From: Brachypodium distachyon
Taxonomy: Eukaryota; Streptophyta; Magnoliopsida; Poales; Poaceae
Reading direction: 5' to 3'
Length of the DNA stretch: 64,000 bases
NCBI RefSeq assembly: GCF_000005505.3
Contig: NC_016133.3
Coordinates: forward strand, 54,897,237 to 54,961,236
The notes below the pieces were generated by a model. It saw only the letters and a program-made list of their open reading frames with translations. It was not told the origin of the DNA and ran no database searches. The position numbers and the translations under genes were made by a program. Within the stretch, counting starts at the first letter, position 1; each line of letters starts with the position of its first letter. Below are positions 25,340 to 37,914 of the stretch, one piece after another.

Positions 25340-27801
25340 TTGGAGGGGATGCGGGAGATCTTGTGGAGGTGCGACGATCATGCTCGACGGGTGCCACGAA
25401 ACGTCCAATGCGGTGCAAGGTGGAGCATGGCGGCGATCGGATTTCCGATCGGTGGAGTCGGACACTTCAGGCGGCCTGAACCGTTCGATGGCTGCAGTTG
25501 GCAAGGATCGACCAGGCGTGGTGATCGGGCCGACACAGTGGCCGGGAAGACGTCGCGGATCGGACGACGGCTTTGGCTCGTGTTCAGACCGGCAACCAGA
25601 TGCGGGGGCGACCGGATAGATCGGGGTGGGATGCATCGTGGTATAGCGGTGGATCGGGTGTAGCACGGCGGCATTGTGGCACGTTGGACGAGTTGTGTCG
25701 ATGATGATGCACATGGCCAGGGTGCAACACGGGCTTGTGCATATAATTTGTACAAGGATGCGACTGTTGTTACATAGTGCCGGCGACGTGGTCATGCGGC
25801 AGGTGAAAGACAGCTGAGTTATCTCATCAGACGAGGCTGTAGCATATGGATTAAAAGTCTGAGTCAAGGGGCCGTGACTGTGTGTACCTACAGACGAAAA
25901 ACAACCAACAGAGGCCAGCGCGGCGTAGCACATCCGAAGAATCGCACGACGAAGGGAGCCACGTGAGGGTACAGTTGCAAGCCTATTCCGTTTCAAATTG
26001 GATAAGGAGAAGGATTAGTGCAGGTAATGTGATTTGGCTATTTGGGCATGGATTCCAAAAGAAATAAAGAAAAGGTTTGCACGAAGGCTCAGGTGGGAGA
26101 GCAGGGCTTTGTCTAGAATACTAGTCTCTTGTCGTGGCGTGAGTTGCTACTCATGACGGATTCGAGTAGAAAAAAGGCACGAGGCCAGCTGCTTGCAGGC
26201 ACAGGGGAGGTCAGGGTTAGCTCCGAGCGGCAGACTGGAAGGCTTCCGCGGGGTGTAGCAAGGGCAGAGGAAAGGCGCCAGGCGTGCATGCGCGTGTCGT
26301 GGCCGACGGGTTTGCAACGCAGGGCAGAGGCTGTGTAGGCTTCGGTGTGGCGCGGAGGGCAGGCCAAGTAGGACACGGGCACTCAGAGAGGTAATCCATA
26401 AGATGATTCAACGTGGCAAGGCAAGGCAAGGGTACGAACCAAAGAAAGTCTGGATACATGCGAGAACCAGAGATCAGGTCGTCTGTTGTAGATCTAAATT
26501 TTTTCAGTTCAGTTCTGCGGGAAGGAAAAGAGGTGATTGCATATGGAGGGTCTAGCTATTTCAGGAGTTTCTTTGAAGAGCAGGCAGTGTTGGTTTGTCA
26601 GGAGTTTTGACAGGACGTTGGATGCGGTGCAGCATGGCTTTAGGCGACGAGAGACGACACGCGTATAAGGCTTGGAGTAGCCTGGAGCGTGTCGTGAGGA
26701 TCGTGTGTCAACAAGGCGTCGAGCAATACATTTGGTGTTGGATGGCACGACGCAAGGTGGAGCACGGTTACAGTCGAACAATTTTGGCTGGGGTCAGACG
26801 ACAGTCTGGTGGATCGATAGAGATGTCGGTCGGAACAGAAGAGGATGGTGAAATCGGCGAGAAGGACGTAGGAGCGTGAGGGTTGATGGTGTCCGAATTC
26901 TGTGGCGTGGCAACACGTGGCACAGTGGGGCCTGAGATGGTGTGGGTATGCTACCCAGTAGATCTTGGCCAAGATTGCGGATGCTCGACGCGGTAATAGC
27001 GGCGAGGTGTGCGGTAAGCACGGGACACGGCTACAGATCAGGGCATTTGCGGTCAGACAGCAGTTTGACATGTGTGCAGGGGTGCTGAAAGCAGTGTTGG
27101 CGAGTATCAGATTCAAGTTGGTGACTGGGTCTATCGGGATGGCCTGAAGGTCTGAAGTGATGGACAAAAGTCGACCAAAGGGAATCTGAGAAAGTGTTTT
27201 AGAAAAGTCTGAATTGTCAAAAGCTTAGAGAGCACATGGCCTTATATTATGTGATGTTCGATGCACATGGCAAAGTGCAGGTGACGGGATGCAGAAGGAG
27301 GCGGAGTGCGGTGGCTGTGGGACATGTAGACGACTATCCGGAAAGGATGAGACAACTGTGAAATTGACTCAAGGTGACTCAAGGGCGATGGCGACATTCC
27401 TTCAAGTTTCATGAGGACAGTCAACGATTGCGAGGATAATGAGTTCAGGTAACTCTTATGTGGCACCTAACATGTGAGTTGTTTACTTTCACATAGATCA
27501 AGGAAGAGGCTATCAGGATGACGATACACGGTGTTGTCGGGTATGGTGACCTTATGATCGGTGTGTGATGGCGTTGAACGAATACTCCGGGAAGTTAGGA
27601 ACACAAGGCAGGAGTTTGGATGAACTTATTTTTCATGGGAGCATTGATTGTTAATGAAAAGGAAGGGACTACGGTTGCAGGTGGAGTCATGTGATGTCAA
27701 GAAAGTAGCAGTGAAGCTCATGTTCAAGTCCAAAGTACATGAAAGTTCGTGCATGACGGCTTCAAGGTTGCGAGGAACATATTCGTCAAGGTGGAGTTTG
27801 T

Positions 27802-28101
27802 TGAGATATGTGTCGAATATGTGTACGAGTAGTTAAAATTGGACTTGGATTAGTGGAGGGTTAGGTGTTGGAGTCGAACACGTGAAGAACCGAATATATA
27901 AAGGCACCGCGGGGTAGCTCAAAGTGATCATGACAACATAATAACAATAGTCTCGCAGGGAGAGCCGGCGGCTCGTGCCGGCACTCGGGGTAGCCGGTGT
28001 TGTAGTATTACGAGGGGAGGAGCGTCCGTAGACATGCCCCGAAGATGTAGATTTTGACCGAACCTCGTTAACAAATATCGTACCTCGCTGTCATCCTTGA
28101 T
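27802..28101 (+). repeat. 3' LTR of the non-coding retrotransposon, 3' end missing
   Basis: It is collinear with the 5' LTR up to gtcatccttgat. The last roughly 25 bases present in the 5' LTR are absent. The purine run aaggtggag at about 27789-27797 is the polypurine tract candidate. Confidence 0.65.
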
Positions 28102-29698
28102 GGATGGAGGCCTGTTATCCGTTCTGCAAAGCGTAGCGCATTTTCTTCCCCTTTTTCTCCTTTTGGATAGAGCCGTGTCGTGTCCAGTTAGGTTGCGGTC
28201 AGCCGCGCGACCGTGCATCGCCGCGACCCACCCAATCCCAATCTAAGACCACCCCGCTGCACAACCAACACGGTCCTCAAAGGACTTAGTAACTGCTCTG
28301 TATACCCGTGGTGTATCATGAGATATTTTTTTCGTACTACTACACGTCTATGGAACTCACGGAGCTTAACCCTCCATTCCATCATATAAAGAGCACCATG
28401 AAAATTAGTTAACACAAAATTTTAGATAAGAATCGCTGTCTTTTTTTTGCGGCGAAACATAATCACTCTATTAGTTTGTGGATTATAAGGCAATACAAAT
28501 CCACGTCAATTATGTCAATTATTTCCAGACGGAGGAAGTATGAAAGATATGAAATCATAATTACCAGCAAGTACTTTTGAGACGAAATTAGTATATTGTA
28601 TTAACAAAATTATTCATGATAAAATATATTTTTAATAAATGAAATATGACATATATTATGGAACCGATGGACCAGCACTAAGAGACAGTTTTCGATGGCT
28701 TCCATCTCAGGACGTCTTGACAGTAACACACCGTGGAGTAGTACGTACTAGTTCAGATACGGTTTCTACGGTCAAGTAGTAGGGTAGCTAGCTAGCTAGT
28801 GCTGCTAATAGTCTTGGAGATGCTCTTTTCTTGTCTTCCACATGCGACGATCCCTAGCGATTGACTGGATGTACGTTGTTTGCCTCATCTGCACGCTACG
28901 AATATGCTACTCGATCCTACCATTCAACCGTCACGCATAAGGTTAACATTAGGGTCAGACAGTCGTTTTACTATCATTTCTCTAAAAAAAACCACACTTG
29001 GATGAACACTAGAGTCTAGGAGTCACTCTCCAGAAAAAAAATGTAAGCTGCCTATCCAGAAGTTACCTGCAACCATATAAAATCTCCAGTATATAGACCT
29101 CAGAACCTTATACACCACCCTTTGGATTCACTGATGGAGTGAAGTGATGCGGTGAGTGCTGGAGCTTAGTAAGTGCTTAACTCTTTTTAGGACAAGGTAC
29201 CACGTTTGCCTCTTGGCCAGGCTGTCCAGCTACTGATGCGTACGTTCATGTGGTGTGGTTCTGGTAGGATTATCTGAATAGGAAGGCCGTGGCTTGACTA
29301 GCTAGATCGTATCGGACGAGACGTCCCTTCAGTGAAGCAGCACATATACGGCCCGGCGGCCGTGCAGGTGCGCAACCAAGGTCAGGTCAGATCGGAACGA
29401 GGAGCAATAGCAGGGCCGGCCGGCGGGAAAGCGCAAGCATAGCATGGGGCTTCGAACGCTTGTTTGGCCCTTCTCGTGAAGGAATATTTTCTCCGGTGCG
29501 GCTCGAATATTAATCGCCCCCTAGGTGTTGGACGGTTGCAGAGTTGCTTCTGCGCGCGCAGAAAGTTATATTCGTCGATCCCATGGTTTGGCGTTACGCA
29601 GAGAGACATGTGCGTGCGTGATGTGATTAGGAAAGCCTTTGTGTCTGTGCGTCTAGTATAGTAGGAGTATCTGGCAAGCGAATACGTGTATTTATCTG

Positions 29699-29797
29699 CT
29701 CCCTCCATCGCATATTAAATGTTTTAAATTTATCCAAATACGAATGTATCTATACCTGAAAAACGTCTAGATGCATTTAATATGAGACGAAAGAAGT
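29699..29797. mobile_element. Stowaway-like MITE
   Basis: The left end ctccctccatcgcatatta is mirrored by the right end taatatgagacgaaagaag. The interior has the cgaatgtatctata segment shared with other Stowaway copies in this window. The right flank is TA; the left flank is not a clean TA. Confidence 0.7.
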
Positions 29798-31267
29798 ACT
29801 GTGTACTCCACGGTCGTTCGTGACTTTGTGGACAGATACGGCGCTGTCCATTTTGACAAGTGTCGTCAGATACTGACGAACTAATCGCCTGGCCTGTGCG
29901 AGAACGAGGAGTCGACCCATTTCGAATTTGGCAGCTTTTCTTATCTCTTACTGATGAGAGCTAGAATTTCATGACTTCGTGAATGTGTCTCTCACTGTCT
30001 GCGGGAATGACGGGATAAACCTATCTACAAAGGAAGCTGAGCTGCATGCAGGCCGGTTGCATATATGCAGTGATCGAGAGAGATATCAGTGACACCAGCA
30101 AACTACTTCCTCCGTCAACGTGTTCTCTCTTCTTCTAAATGCAAAGCAGCCGCCGAGACTACGTGCTCCGGGGAATAGAATGCATGCTCAACCGCGTTTG
30201 GAAACTGATCTAAATGTTCGCATCTGATTCCCAAGTTCTCATGGACGCCTCATCCATCACATCGCCTCTTCTTCTTCTTCTTCTTCTTTTTTTCTCTTTT
30301 TCTGCAACGTACAAATAATGCCATGTCACATGACAACAAAATATCATGAGGAATCCTATGGGCGGCTACTGCTCAATCGTGTCTTGCCGGTGCTGGCTTT
30401 CACTGACACATGCTCTCTTTTTTTCCCTTTCAGGTGGGGGTAAAATATATTCTCCTTTTGCAGATCGGATTTATATGCAAAGTCATTCTAGTGGACACAT
30501 AAATCTATGTCTATCGAGGACCTACTGGTGCAAATCATCTCCTTTCCATCTCTTTAGAGAATAGCACACTATGCCGCGTTTCCTCTCATCACTAGAAGTG
30601 TTGCAGAAAATTACAAGTACCTCATGAATCCACCTAAAGCATGCGTGCATTTATTTTAAACAAAGTGCTGGACTTCATAGACAAGGCATTCTGCTAGCTG
30701 TATCAGAACTGAGCTTGATCTTTACTCATTCCATGGTGACCACTAGGTAGTATATATTGCCATATTGGTATGAGAATAATCAGTGTGATGTGGAACCCAG
30801 TGTGGTTTGTCGGATAAGCATAAACGTGAAGCCAAAAAAGCACTGAAAAGTATACCCATTTTTTTAGATAATCAAAGAGAACTCTCATTCTAGTACTGAA
30901 AAGTATACATAGTTTTTTCTTCCCTTTAGCAAACGAGTTGCATTACAAAAGCTTTTTTTCATGAGCTCATGGCTTCAGCATATGCACCCGGGGGAAGTGC
31001 TTGGGTAGAGGTAGCTGCAGCCGGCCTGACATACTGCGCTGGTGGTATTGGAGTTGGGGAGCAACCACACATGACATAGAGGAGCTGGGGCAATGCTAGG
31101 AAAGACAGCGATGACGATGCTTTGTCCTTTTGCCGTTTTGCCTACTCAAAGAAGCATTAGGTGAGGAACAATTAGTGTCGTCTAAGCAAGCGGTGATCTC
31201 ATGGGCGATCATGTACAGCACCGATTTTGTCGATGATTGTAGTATTCGAGCGAGGATGAGTAGTTGC

Positions 31268-31888
31268 GAAAACAAGTGTAATCTGTAATGATTTCTCTTG
31301 TGATTAGCGGTTTCCTTTTCTATTTTGTGTCACTCCTTTTGGATCACCGACTTGGGCCCAAAACAATCTCAGTTCCAGCGGACTGGATCATAATGAGTGC
31401 AAAAATGAATTAGCCAGAGAAATTCGCACAAAAACAAAGCCAGATAAAATTTTTTTTGCGAAAAGGAAAGCCAGAGAAATTTGCATACACACACAAAATG
31501 AGAAAAGTCCATTTTAAACCCTGACTTCGTAGACAAAGTCTGAATTGGACCTTAACCTTCTAATCCCTGAATTGTGAACCCTAACCTTACTGATCCTTGT
31601 TAATTAAAACCCTTAATCCCAAAAATCATGTTTGGTCGATCGTTTTCGCTAACATGGTTTTGGGAATAATGATCGTTTTCGCTAACTTGGTCTTCATGCC
31701 AATATATCGTGAAAACAAGTGTAATCTCTAATGATTTCTTGTGATTAGCGGTTTCCTTTTCTATTTTGTGTCTCTCATTTTGGATCACCGACTTGGGCCC
31801 AAAACAATCTCAGTTCCAGCGGACCGGATCATAATGAGTGAAAAAATGAACTAGCCAGAGAAATTTGCATACACACACACACACAAAA
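31268..31888. repeat. direct repeat pair, about 180-230 bp, spaced 443 bp
   Basis: The segment starting gaaaacaagtgtaatct at 31268 recurs at 31711 with high identity (shared gattagcggtttcctttt and caccgacttgggcccaaa). Copy 1 has an extra stretch between gccagagaaat and its second occurrence. Copy 2 ends in an expanded (AC)n. The spacer contains another small duplication (cgatcgttttcgctaac / tgatcgttttcgctaac). Confidence 0.75.
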
Positions 31889-34514
31889 ACAATCCTATGC
31901 ATGATTTTTGGTACTTGCACATGGAAGTGCTTTGTGTCGCACGTGAGTTGAATCAACCTTCCCAAGTTTTTTTTTTAGCAGCAACCTTCCCATTTACCAA
32001 GCTGTTTGCCCGAATCACACTCCTAGTTTCGAGTGACTTTGTTGCCAACGATTTTGCTCGGCCCAGTTATTAGTTTTTTTAGAGGAGGCGCAGTTGGTTA
32101 ATGGAAAGAAACCCTCTTTCCAGGTTTTATTGAAAAAGGTGACCAGCTTGTGCATTTGTGGATCCACTGACTTAAAGTCAGTGATTTTATGGTCACTGAC
32201 AGGTGGGGCCGTGGCCCATGTTGATACTTGATACCATCGAATATTCGAATGAGCCCATATTTAAGAAGGTCTACCCACTTACGACTTGGTGTATTAAGCC
32301 CAGTACTTATAAGTGTACACCCAATAATAGATAATCTTACAAGGCCCACTGGAACCCACGACGGAAGCGTGTCCTGTACGACTTCCGTTTCGTTACTGGG
32401 AGAGACATTTCCCAGTTCCCGTTTTAGCATGGGCCGATCGCCTACAGGTGATTGGTGAATGATGCCTTGAGCCCATCGACTACTGCACGGCACTGCCTTT
32501 TGTCTTCTTCCCTTTCAGGCCTTTCTTCGATTGGCTAAACAGGCCATGGCAAAAAGTGGGGCTGAACCTCTCGTATTTTCAGCTCACACACAAGGCTAAC
32601 CGACCCTGACAGTTTGGGGTTTCTTGTGATGTGCAATACTGTGTCGTGGAGTATACTACGGAGTAGGAAAATTATTTACCGATTTCAAAACGGCCACAAT
32701 AAGCGGACGGAGACACGGAGAGAGAGGGGGAGGGAGTACCACCATTTATTCTGTTACACATCGAATCAAAAGATTATGCTTCCGGTTACCTTCCGTGACC
32801 ATCTGTGTCTCTTTCGTTGTCAGGGCATCTCCAACGGTGGTTGTTACTAATTTTTTTCTCTCTCTTCTTGAGTATGTCTTTCAATTTTTATTGTCTTCTT
32901 TTTGTTAATGGACTCACATGTCAACCTCTTCTCTTTCTTGATACTCGTGTAGAGGCTGTTACTTCTTCAAGTAACCACTACCTCTTTATTTTATTCAAGT
33001 GTTGTTTCCATTGGTCTAGTATCTTTTTGGTACCCGTGTAGTAATAATCGTTGAAGACGCCTCAGAACGTAGAGCTAACACACTAAAGACACCTCCGATG
33101 GTTTATATGTTAACCAAAATGCCCATGTCGTTAACCAATAACGCATCATAGATGTCGTTAACCAATAACGACACCTGATGTAGAGAACTGCGCGCTGAAA
33201 GTAACGACGACGGCGATTTCAGCGGAGGCATCACACCACCACTCAATCTACATGCGTGTACATAATGATGCTGCCCTTTAATTTGCCCTGCCTCCTCAAC
33301 GATCGCCATGCAAAGCAGCTGCAAGCTTTCCAGGGAGCCGAGATCGTGAGGACAGGTAGGTAGGTGGCGGCTGCACAAAGCCTTTCCCGTTCTTCACAGG
33401 CAGCCCGACGCAGCGCTTTCTCCGGCAACAATCTCGCATGGTTCCCGACGTACAGTGGCTAGCTGCAAGTTGCCACAGACGGGATGGGAACGGGATCACC
33501 TTACAAGACAGTCGGTGCTCGTCACGGGAGACCAAAATCTTTCGCCGCTGCTGCAGGAGAACGGAGGAGAGTAGTTGCTTAGCGAGCAGGGCGCAGAGCG
33601 TGAACCGAACCAAGTAGTACGATGTCTGCGGTTGGCCATTGCTTTCTTGGCAGATGGTAGGATCTGACGGCCCGGAATCCCCAACAATGCTTTTGGAGAT
33701 TCAGCAACTAGTGAAACATATGGTGGTGGAAAGAGGTGCCGCAGGGAAGATGCAGTATGTTTTCAGGGGGGTTTTAGATGTAAGTTGTGTGTTTTCAGGT
33801 AAAGAACTCGGACGAGCCATCATGTGATTGATGCGATGACATTCACAAGTTGCAGAAAGTTCAGAAATCAGAACCAACAGAACGACAAACACGGATACGG
33901 ACTCTGCAAGTTGCGACAGAGATTAGAGATTCATCCAACAACTACTCTTAAGTCTGAAAGAAAATTTTCGGCTGAAACTATCATGAGCCCAGCAAGCATA
34001 CAGAATGCAAAAGTGTCCTGAATTAGTAGTGTTCGAAGGCGTGATTTCTCCGAATGAACTGAAGAGTGAATTTGTAAGCAATTGAAGCGCAAAGAATTAC
34101 TGACCAGTTAAAATGGAAACAAAGCATGAGTGAATTGTACAAAAACATTCGCATTCTTTTGTTCCATTTTCCTCTGAACGATGAACGAAGTCTTTCTACC
34201 ACCCCTCTCATGTTCTTCAGAACTGAAGAGAGACTGTACAAGCACTACAGGCTAACATGACGACAGACTCGAGGTGGAAGCTTCTAGAACTCCAGGTTCA
34301 CGAGAGGTCGACCTAAAAGGATCACAGAACGAACTAGCACTAGTCCTACAAAAACTCCGGCACCGCCACCACTACTACTCTGTCCATCGCTAATTTGCCG
34401 GAAACAAGGCAGGATTTGACAGCAGAAGGGTCGTCGTCTCTGAACTGGAACTGAAGAAGATCTATCTACAGATGGATGGAGGAGTGCATGCAGCAGCCAT
34501 GTCTCAGATTGACT

Positions 34515-35480
34515 TCAGTCAGCCACCGCGTCCCCCCCACGGCTCGCAATCCATGGATGCCCTGCAGAAATAAATCAATCACCACCCGATCGAAGACATT
34601 TAAAGAAATGAACATTTGAGGGGCGGAAGTAACGGGAGATCGATGCGTGAATTGAAGAGGCGACGATTTGCTTACTCAGGACTTGGTCGGCGGAGAATCT
34701 TCTGGAGACGTCCTTGCAGAGCATGCGGCGCATGAGGTCTTTGGCCTCGGGCGAGACGGAGGCGAAGGCGCGCGGCGGGAAGCGCAGGTTGCCCCGGAGC
34801 ACGGACTCGAAGATCTCCGGTGCCGTGGCGCCGTAGAAGGGCACCGTCCCGGAGAGCATCACGTAGAGCACCACCCCGGCGCTCCACACGTCCACCTTCT
34901 CGCCGTACTCCCTCCCGGCCACCACCTCGGGCGCCACGTAGTAGGGCGTCCCCACCAGCCCCGTCATGGCCCGCCCGTCCCCGAACCACTCCGCGGACCC
35001 GAAGTCGGCGAGCTTCAGCGCGCCGGCCGCGTCGAAGAGGAGGTTGTCCGGCTTGACGTCGCGGTGCGCGACCCCGCGGCGGTGGCAGGCGGCGAGCGCC
35101 GCGGCCAGCTGCGCGGCGAGCCCCGCCGCCTCGCGCTCCGGGAGGCGGCCGCCGCGCGCGGAGAGGAGGGAGAGGAGGTCCCCGCCCGCGCAGAGGTCGA
35201 GCACGAGGTGCACGGCGTGGGCGTCCTCGAAGGCGGCGTGGAGCGCGACCACGTGGCGGCTGCACGGCGGGGAGGAGACCAGGAGGTGCACCTTGGGCTC
35301 CTGCTCGGCGAGCGCCAGGTCTAGCGGGTCCAGCAGAGGCGCCTTGGCCGTGGACTTGACGGCGAAGGCCTCCCCCGTGGCGGCGGAGTGGCAGCGGCGG
35401 ACGGTGCCGAAGCGGCCGCGCCCGATCTCGTCGCCCACCACGTACTGCAGCCTCAGCGCCTCCTCGCCGCCGGTGCTCAT
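34515..35480 (-). CDS. PPCK: phosphoenolpyruvate carboxylase kinase
   Basis: Two exons, 35480-34676 and 34561-34515, give 284 codons; the 114-base intron is phase 1. The product is a minimal Ser/Thr kinase: Gly-loop GRGRFG at about 20-25, Lys42, HRDVKPDN at 139-146, DFG at 159-161 and GTPYYVAPE. There is no EF-hand or other regulatory domain. The last exon adds the HPW motif and a short tail (RHPWIASRGGDAVAD). This size, and an intron just before the HPW codons, are hallmarks of PPCK rather than of CDPKs. PPCK phosphorylates the N-terminal Ser of PEP carboxylase and is controlled mainly through transcript level. If the intron is retained, the frame continues to 34575 with an unrelated tail. 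A CDPK-related kinase is the main alternative. Confidence 0.85.
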
Positions 35481-36474
35481 TGCTATCCGGTCTTCTCTGT
35501 TTGGGGTTTGGTTGTTCCGTGCTGGTGTGGTGTGGTCTCCACTCCGCGGACGGCGAGGGGGGCCGCCTATAAATGCAGAGAAACCAGACTACCGGAGCGG
35601 CCAGAGAGGCAGAGGCGAACGGGAATATTCTGCTCTGCCTCTTTTGGCATCTAGTCATGCGTTGGGATTTTATTTTTTTGCAATTTACAGAACGTAATTT
35701 CCTAAACCAAAATAAGTATCCTACTTACCGGAGAGCGTTGTCAGTTATGTTATCAGTTGATTATACCGGCAATTATCGTTTTTTAAACAACGGGGTCTTC
35801 GCACCGATTTCCATTAAAGACCGAGAAATGTATTTAAGCCAAGAAAACCAAGATACGCATTTCAACTGATGAATGATTGCATTTCTCCCTGTTGCAGCAT
35901 TTTAAAATGCTTGAAATACTTCTTGTCTCTGTGTTCTTTAGAAGCATAGGAGACTCACTTTTCTTTCTCTAGTCAGTTAGGAATTCTCTAGATTATTATC
36001 CGGGGCCCAATTTTATAAGATGCATTATTAGGTTCGGTATAATTAAGTTTAAGGTCTGTTTGCTGAACTGTAGTGTACCATTTTTTAGTAAGTTGTTATG
36101 AGAAAAGAGTTACGGAAAAGCGACTTGTCTTACGTATAACCATTGATCTAGGCATAATAACTCAGCTCATAAAGTACACCAAATATTACAAGCAGTACGG
36201 TTAATTAACACTGTTAGGTAGGAGGAGTACTTTCTATTTTTGCAAGCGTACTAGCAAAAGCGGGTTCAGGCAAAGTGATCGCTGTAACCGAAAGCAATAC
36301 TACCAAACACAAATTGTCATCCAGGCCAAATTGTTTATGTCACATTCAACTTGTACATGTCTACGAGATATAATTGGAGTGGGCAACACCCGTCAAATTA
36401 TACATACGAATATCTATACAAATTTAGGTTCTCCCACTACGGTTTTCGTATTTATGACTTTATATTGTTTCTCC
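35481..36474. other. PPCK upstream region, no gene seen
   Basis: The first 150 bases are GC-rich and are probably the PPCK leader and promoter. The rest is AT-rich without coding signals. Confidence 0.4.
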
Positions 36475-36566
36475 TTGCATACGGTTGGAGATCGATTAAT
36501 CTATACAATTGTATGTTTTTCTATTCCATCCTTTGCATACGGTTGGAGATCGATTAATCTATACAA
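36475..36566. repeat. 34-bp perfect direct repeat
   Basis: Identical 34-base copies starting ttgcatacggttggag lie at 36475-36508 and 36533-36566, separated by 24 bases. Confidence 0.9.
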
Positions 36567-36802
36567 GAGGTAGATGTTTTGCTTCTGCTCAATGGATGGT
36601 TTTACGATAAGATATGTAACTAATGCAGAAGCAGATGCAAACATGGGATAAACGTCTGTATTAGGGCCCGAAAGCATGCGACGTGTGGCTTACCCGTAGT
36701 CTGTAGGGCACGAAAGAATTCAGCAGCAAGTTTTCTCAGACTCCGAGATCGATCGATCACCTAAATTGAGCGCTTTTTTATCTTTTCTGGAGAGATTTTA
36801 TG

Positions 36803-36919
36803 TACTCTCTCCGTTTCATAATTCTTGTCGAAATAATACATGTATTTAGACATTTTTTAGGAATGGATATATTCATTTTTAAGTAAATTTGAGACAAGAA
36901 TTATGAAACGGAGGGATTA
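36803..36919. mobile_element. Stowaway MITE
   Basis: TA at both ends. The left arm ctctctccgtttcataattc is mirrored by gaattatgaaacggaggga on the right. The gagacaagaattatg inner motif is shared with the MITE at 48866-48980. Confidence 0.85.
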
Positions 36920-37832
36920 GTTTGCCGAACTGAAAAACAGTCGAACCAAATGCCGCGTATAAACCAGCCTACAACACCTGTAGGCATGCCCTGCAGCACC
37001 TACGGGTATGTAACTAATTGGAGAAAATTAAAGGCGTCGTAGTCAGATATCTTCATTTCTTTTGCCTGTCCGTCGCTTGATATATACAAACGGTTGCACA
37101 CCACAAGAACAAACGTGCATGCGGAAACATTTCCCGGTGATCTACTGCAGTTATTTGGCGTTTCGGAAGCTCTATTCGATCTAGCTGCACCTGCACGACA
37201 CTAGCTAGGTATAAGGTATATTCTTCAGAGCGCCCACACAACTGCATCTGGAATCTCTGGACGCATATACTGCCGCCGATCCAGAGGTGAGATGTCCAGA
37301 CCAACCGGCAACTGACAGCGACACTAAGCCCTAGTTTAGCAACAAGGCGAAAAGCGTAATGATTTGTGATACCTGGCTGCTTGAGGTGATATCTTTGGCA
37401 ATAAAGAAGCCGATGAGAATGGAACTGTGGGTTGGACTAGCATGCTTTTCCATGGGACCCGGCTAGGCCGTTGGACAAGACCGGCCAGGAGATGGAAATA
37501 GTACACTCCCCTGATCCAGGCGGTTTTCCCAGGAAACACATAAACTTGTTCCTAGTTGCCTGCAAAAATGGTCCACCTCCATTCTGTACTCGCGATTAAA
37601 GAACAACTAGTTAAGAGCCCGCGAGTTGTTACGGAAAAAAAATAAATGCAAAAGATAAAATTAATCTCATAATTTTTTTTCTTTTCTTTCTTTCAATCTT
37701 ATTTGGTTTGACATGTCAGTGCACATTTGACGATGGATGACAACTCATTGAGCACTAAACTAAAAACATGTGACAATGACAACACTCATACATAGTGGAA
37801 TGGAGGTGAAAATACAATCAACTTAGATTTTA

Positions 37833-37914
37833 TACTTTTCCTATCCATAATAAGTGTCTTAAATTTTGTACTAACTTAGTATACAAAGTTGTACTATCTG
37901 GATGGGAAGGAGTA
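37833..37914. mobile_element. short Stowaway-like MITE
   Basis: TA flanks. The ends are cttttcctatccataataag and ...ctggatgggaaggag, an imperfect inverted pair. The centre is acttagtatacaaagt. It is a shortened, diverged copy. Confidence 0.6.

Larger units (their letters stand above)
24992..28101 (+). mobile_element. non-coding LTR retrotransposon (LARD/TRIM-like)
   Basis: Two related direct repeats of about 0.3 kb (24992-25321 and 27802-28101) share tgagatatgtgtcgaatatg, aaagtgatcatgacaacata and aacctcgttaacaaatatcg. They enclose about 2.5 kb. A primer-binding site (tggtatcatagcg) follows the left repeat, and a purine run (aaggtggag) precedes the right one. The interior has no plus-strand gag or pol-like frame. 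Long open frames exist only on the antisense strand (25996-25286, 27167-26640) and show no known domain. The element must have been mobilised in trans, probably by a Copia relative given its initiator-Met primer site. The LTRs have clearly diverged, so this is older than the Copia element at 58458. Confidence 0.75.
28102..34514. other. gene-poor intergenic region
   Basis: No supported gene. It contains a Stowaway right-end stub (ccagacggaggaagta) at 28525-28540, a GCTA run at about 28786-28799 and (CTT)7 at about 30267-30288. A direct repeat pair lies at 31268-31888, (AC)8 at about 31871-31886, and an 18-bp direct repeat tgtcgttaaccaataacg at about 33126 and 33154. The open frames at 32098-32493 and 33296-33613 show no domain. 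Confidence 0.45.

Noticed and set aside
25286..25996. 236-codon antisense frame in the non-coding LTR element
   Set aside because: No recognised domain, and it crosses the LTR boundary; kept only as an observation to test for conservation.
32816..33110. Possible MITE starting gggcatctccaacgg
   Set aside because: The start resembles a common grass repeat terminus, but I could not find a matching inverted end or a target duplication.
34668..35697. Long frames on both strands overlapping PPCK
   Set aside because: High-GC shadows of the kinase exon with no domain content.
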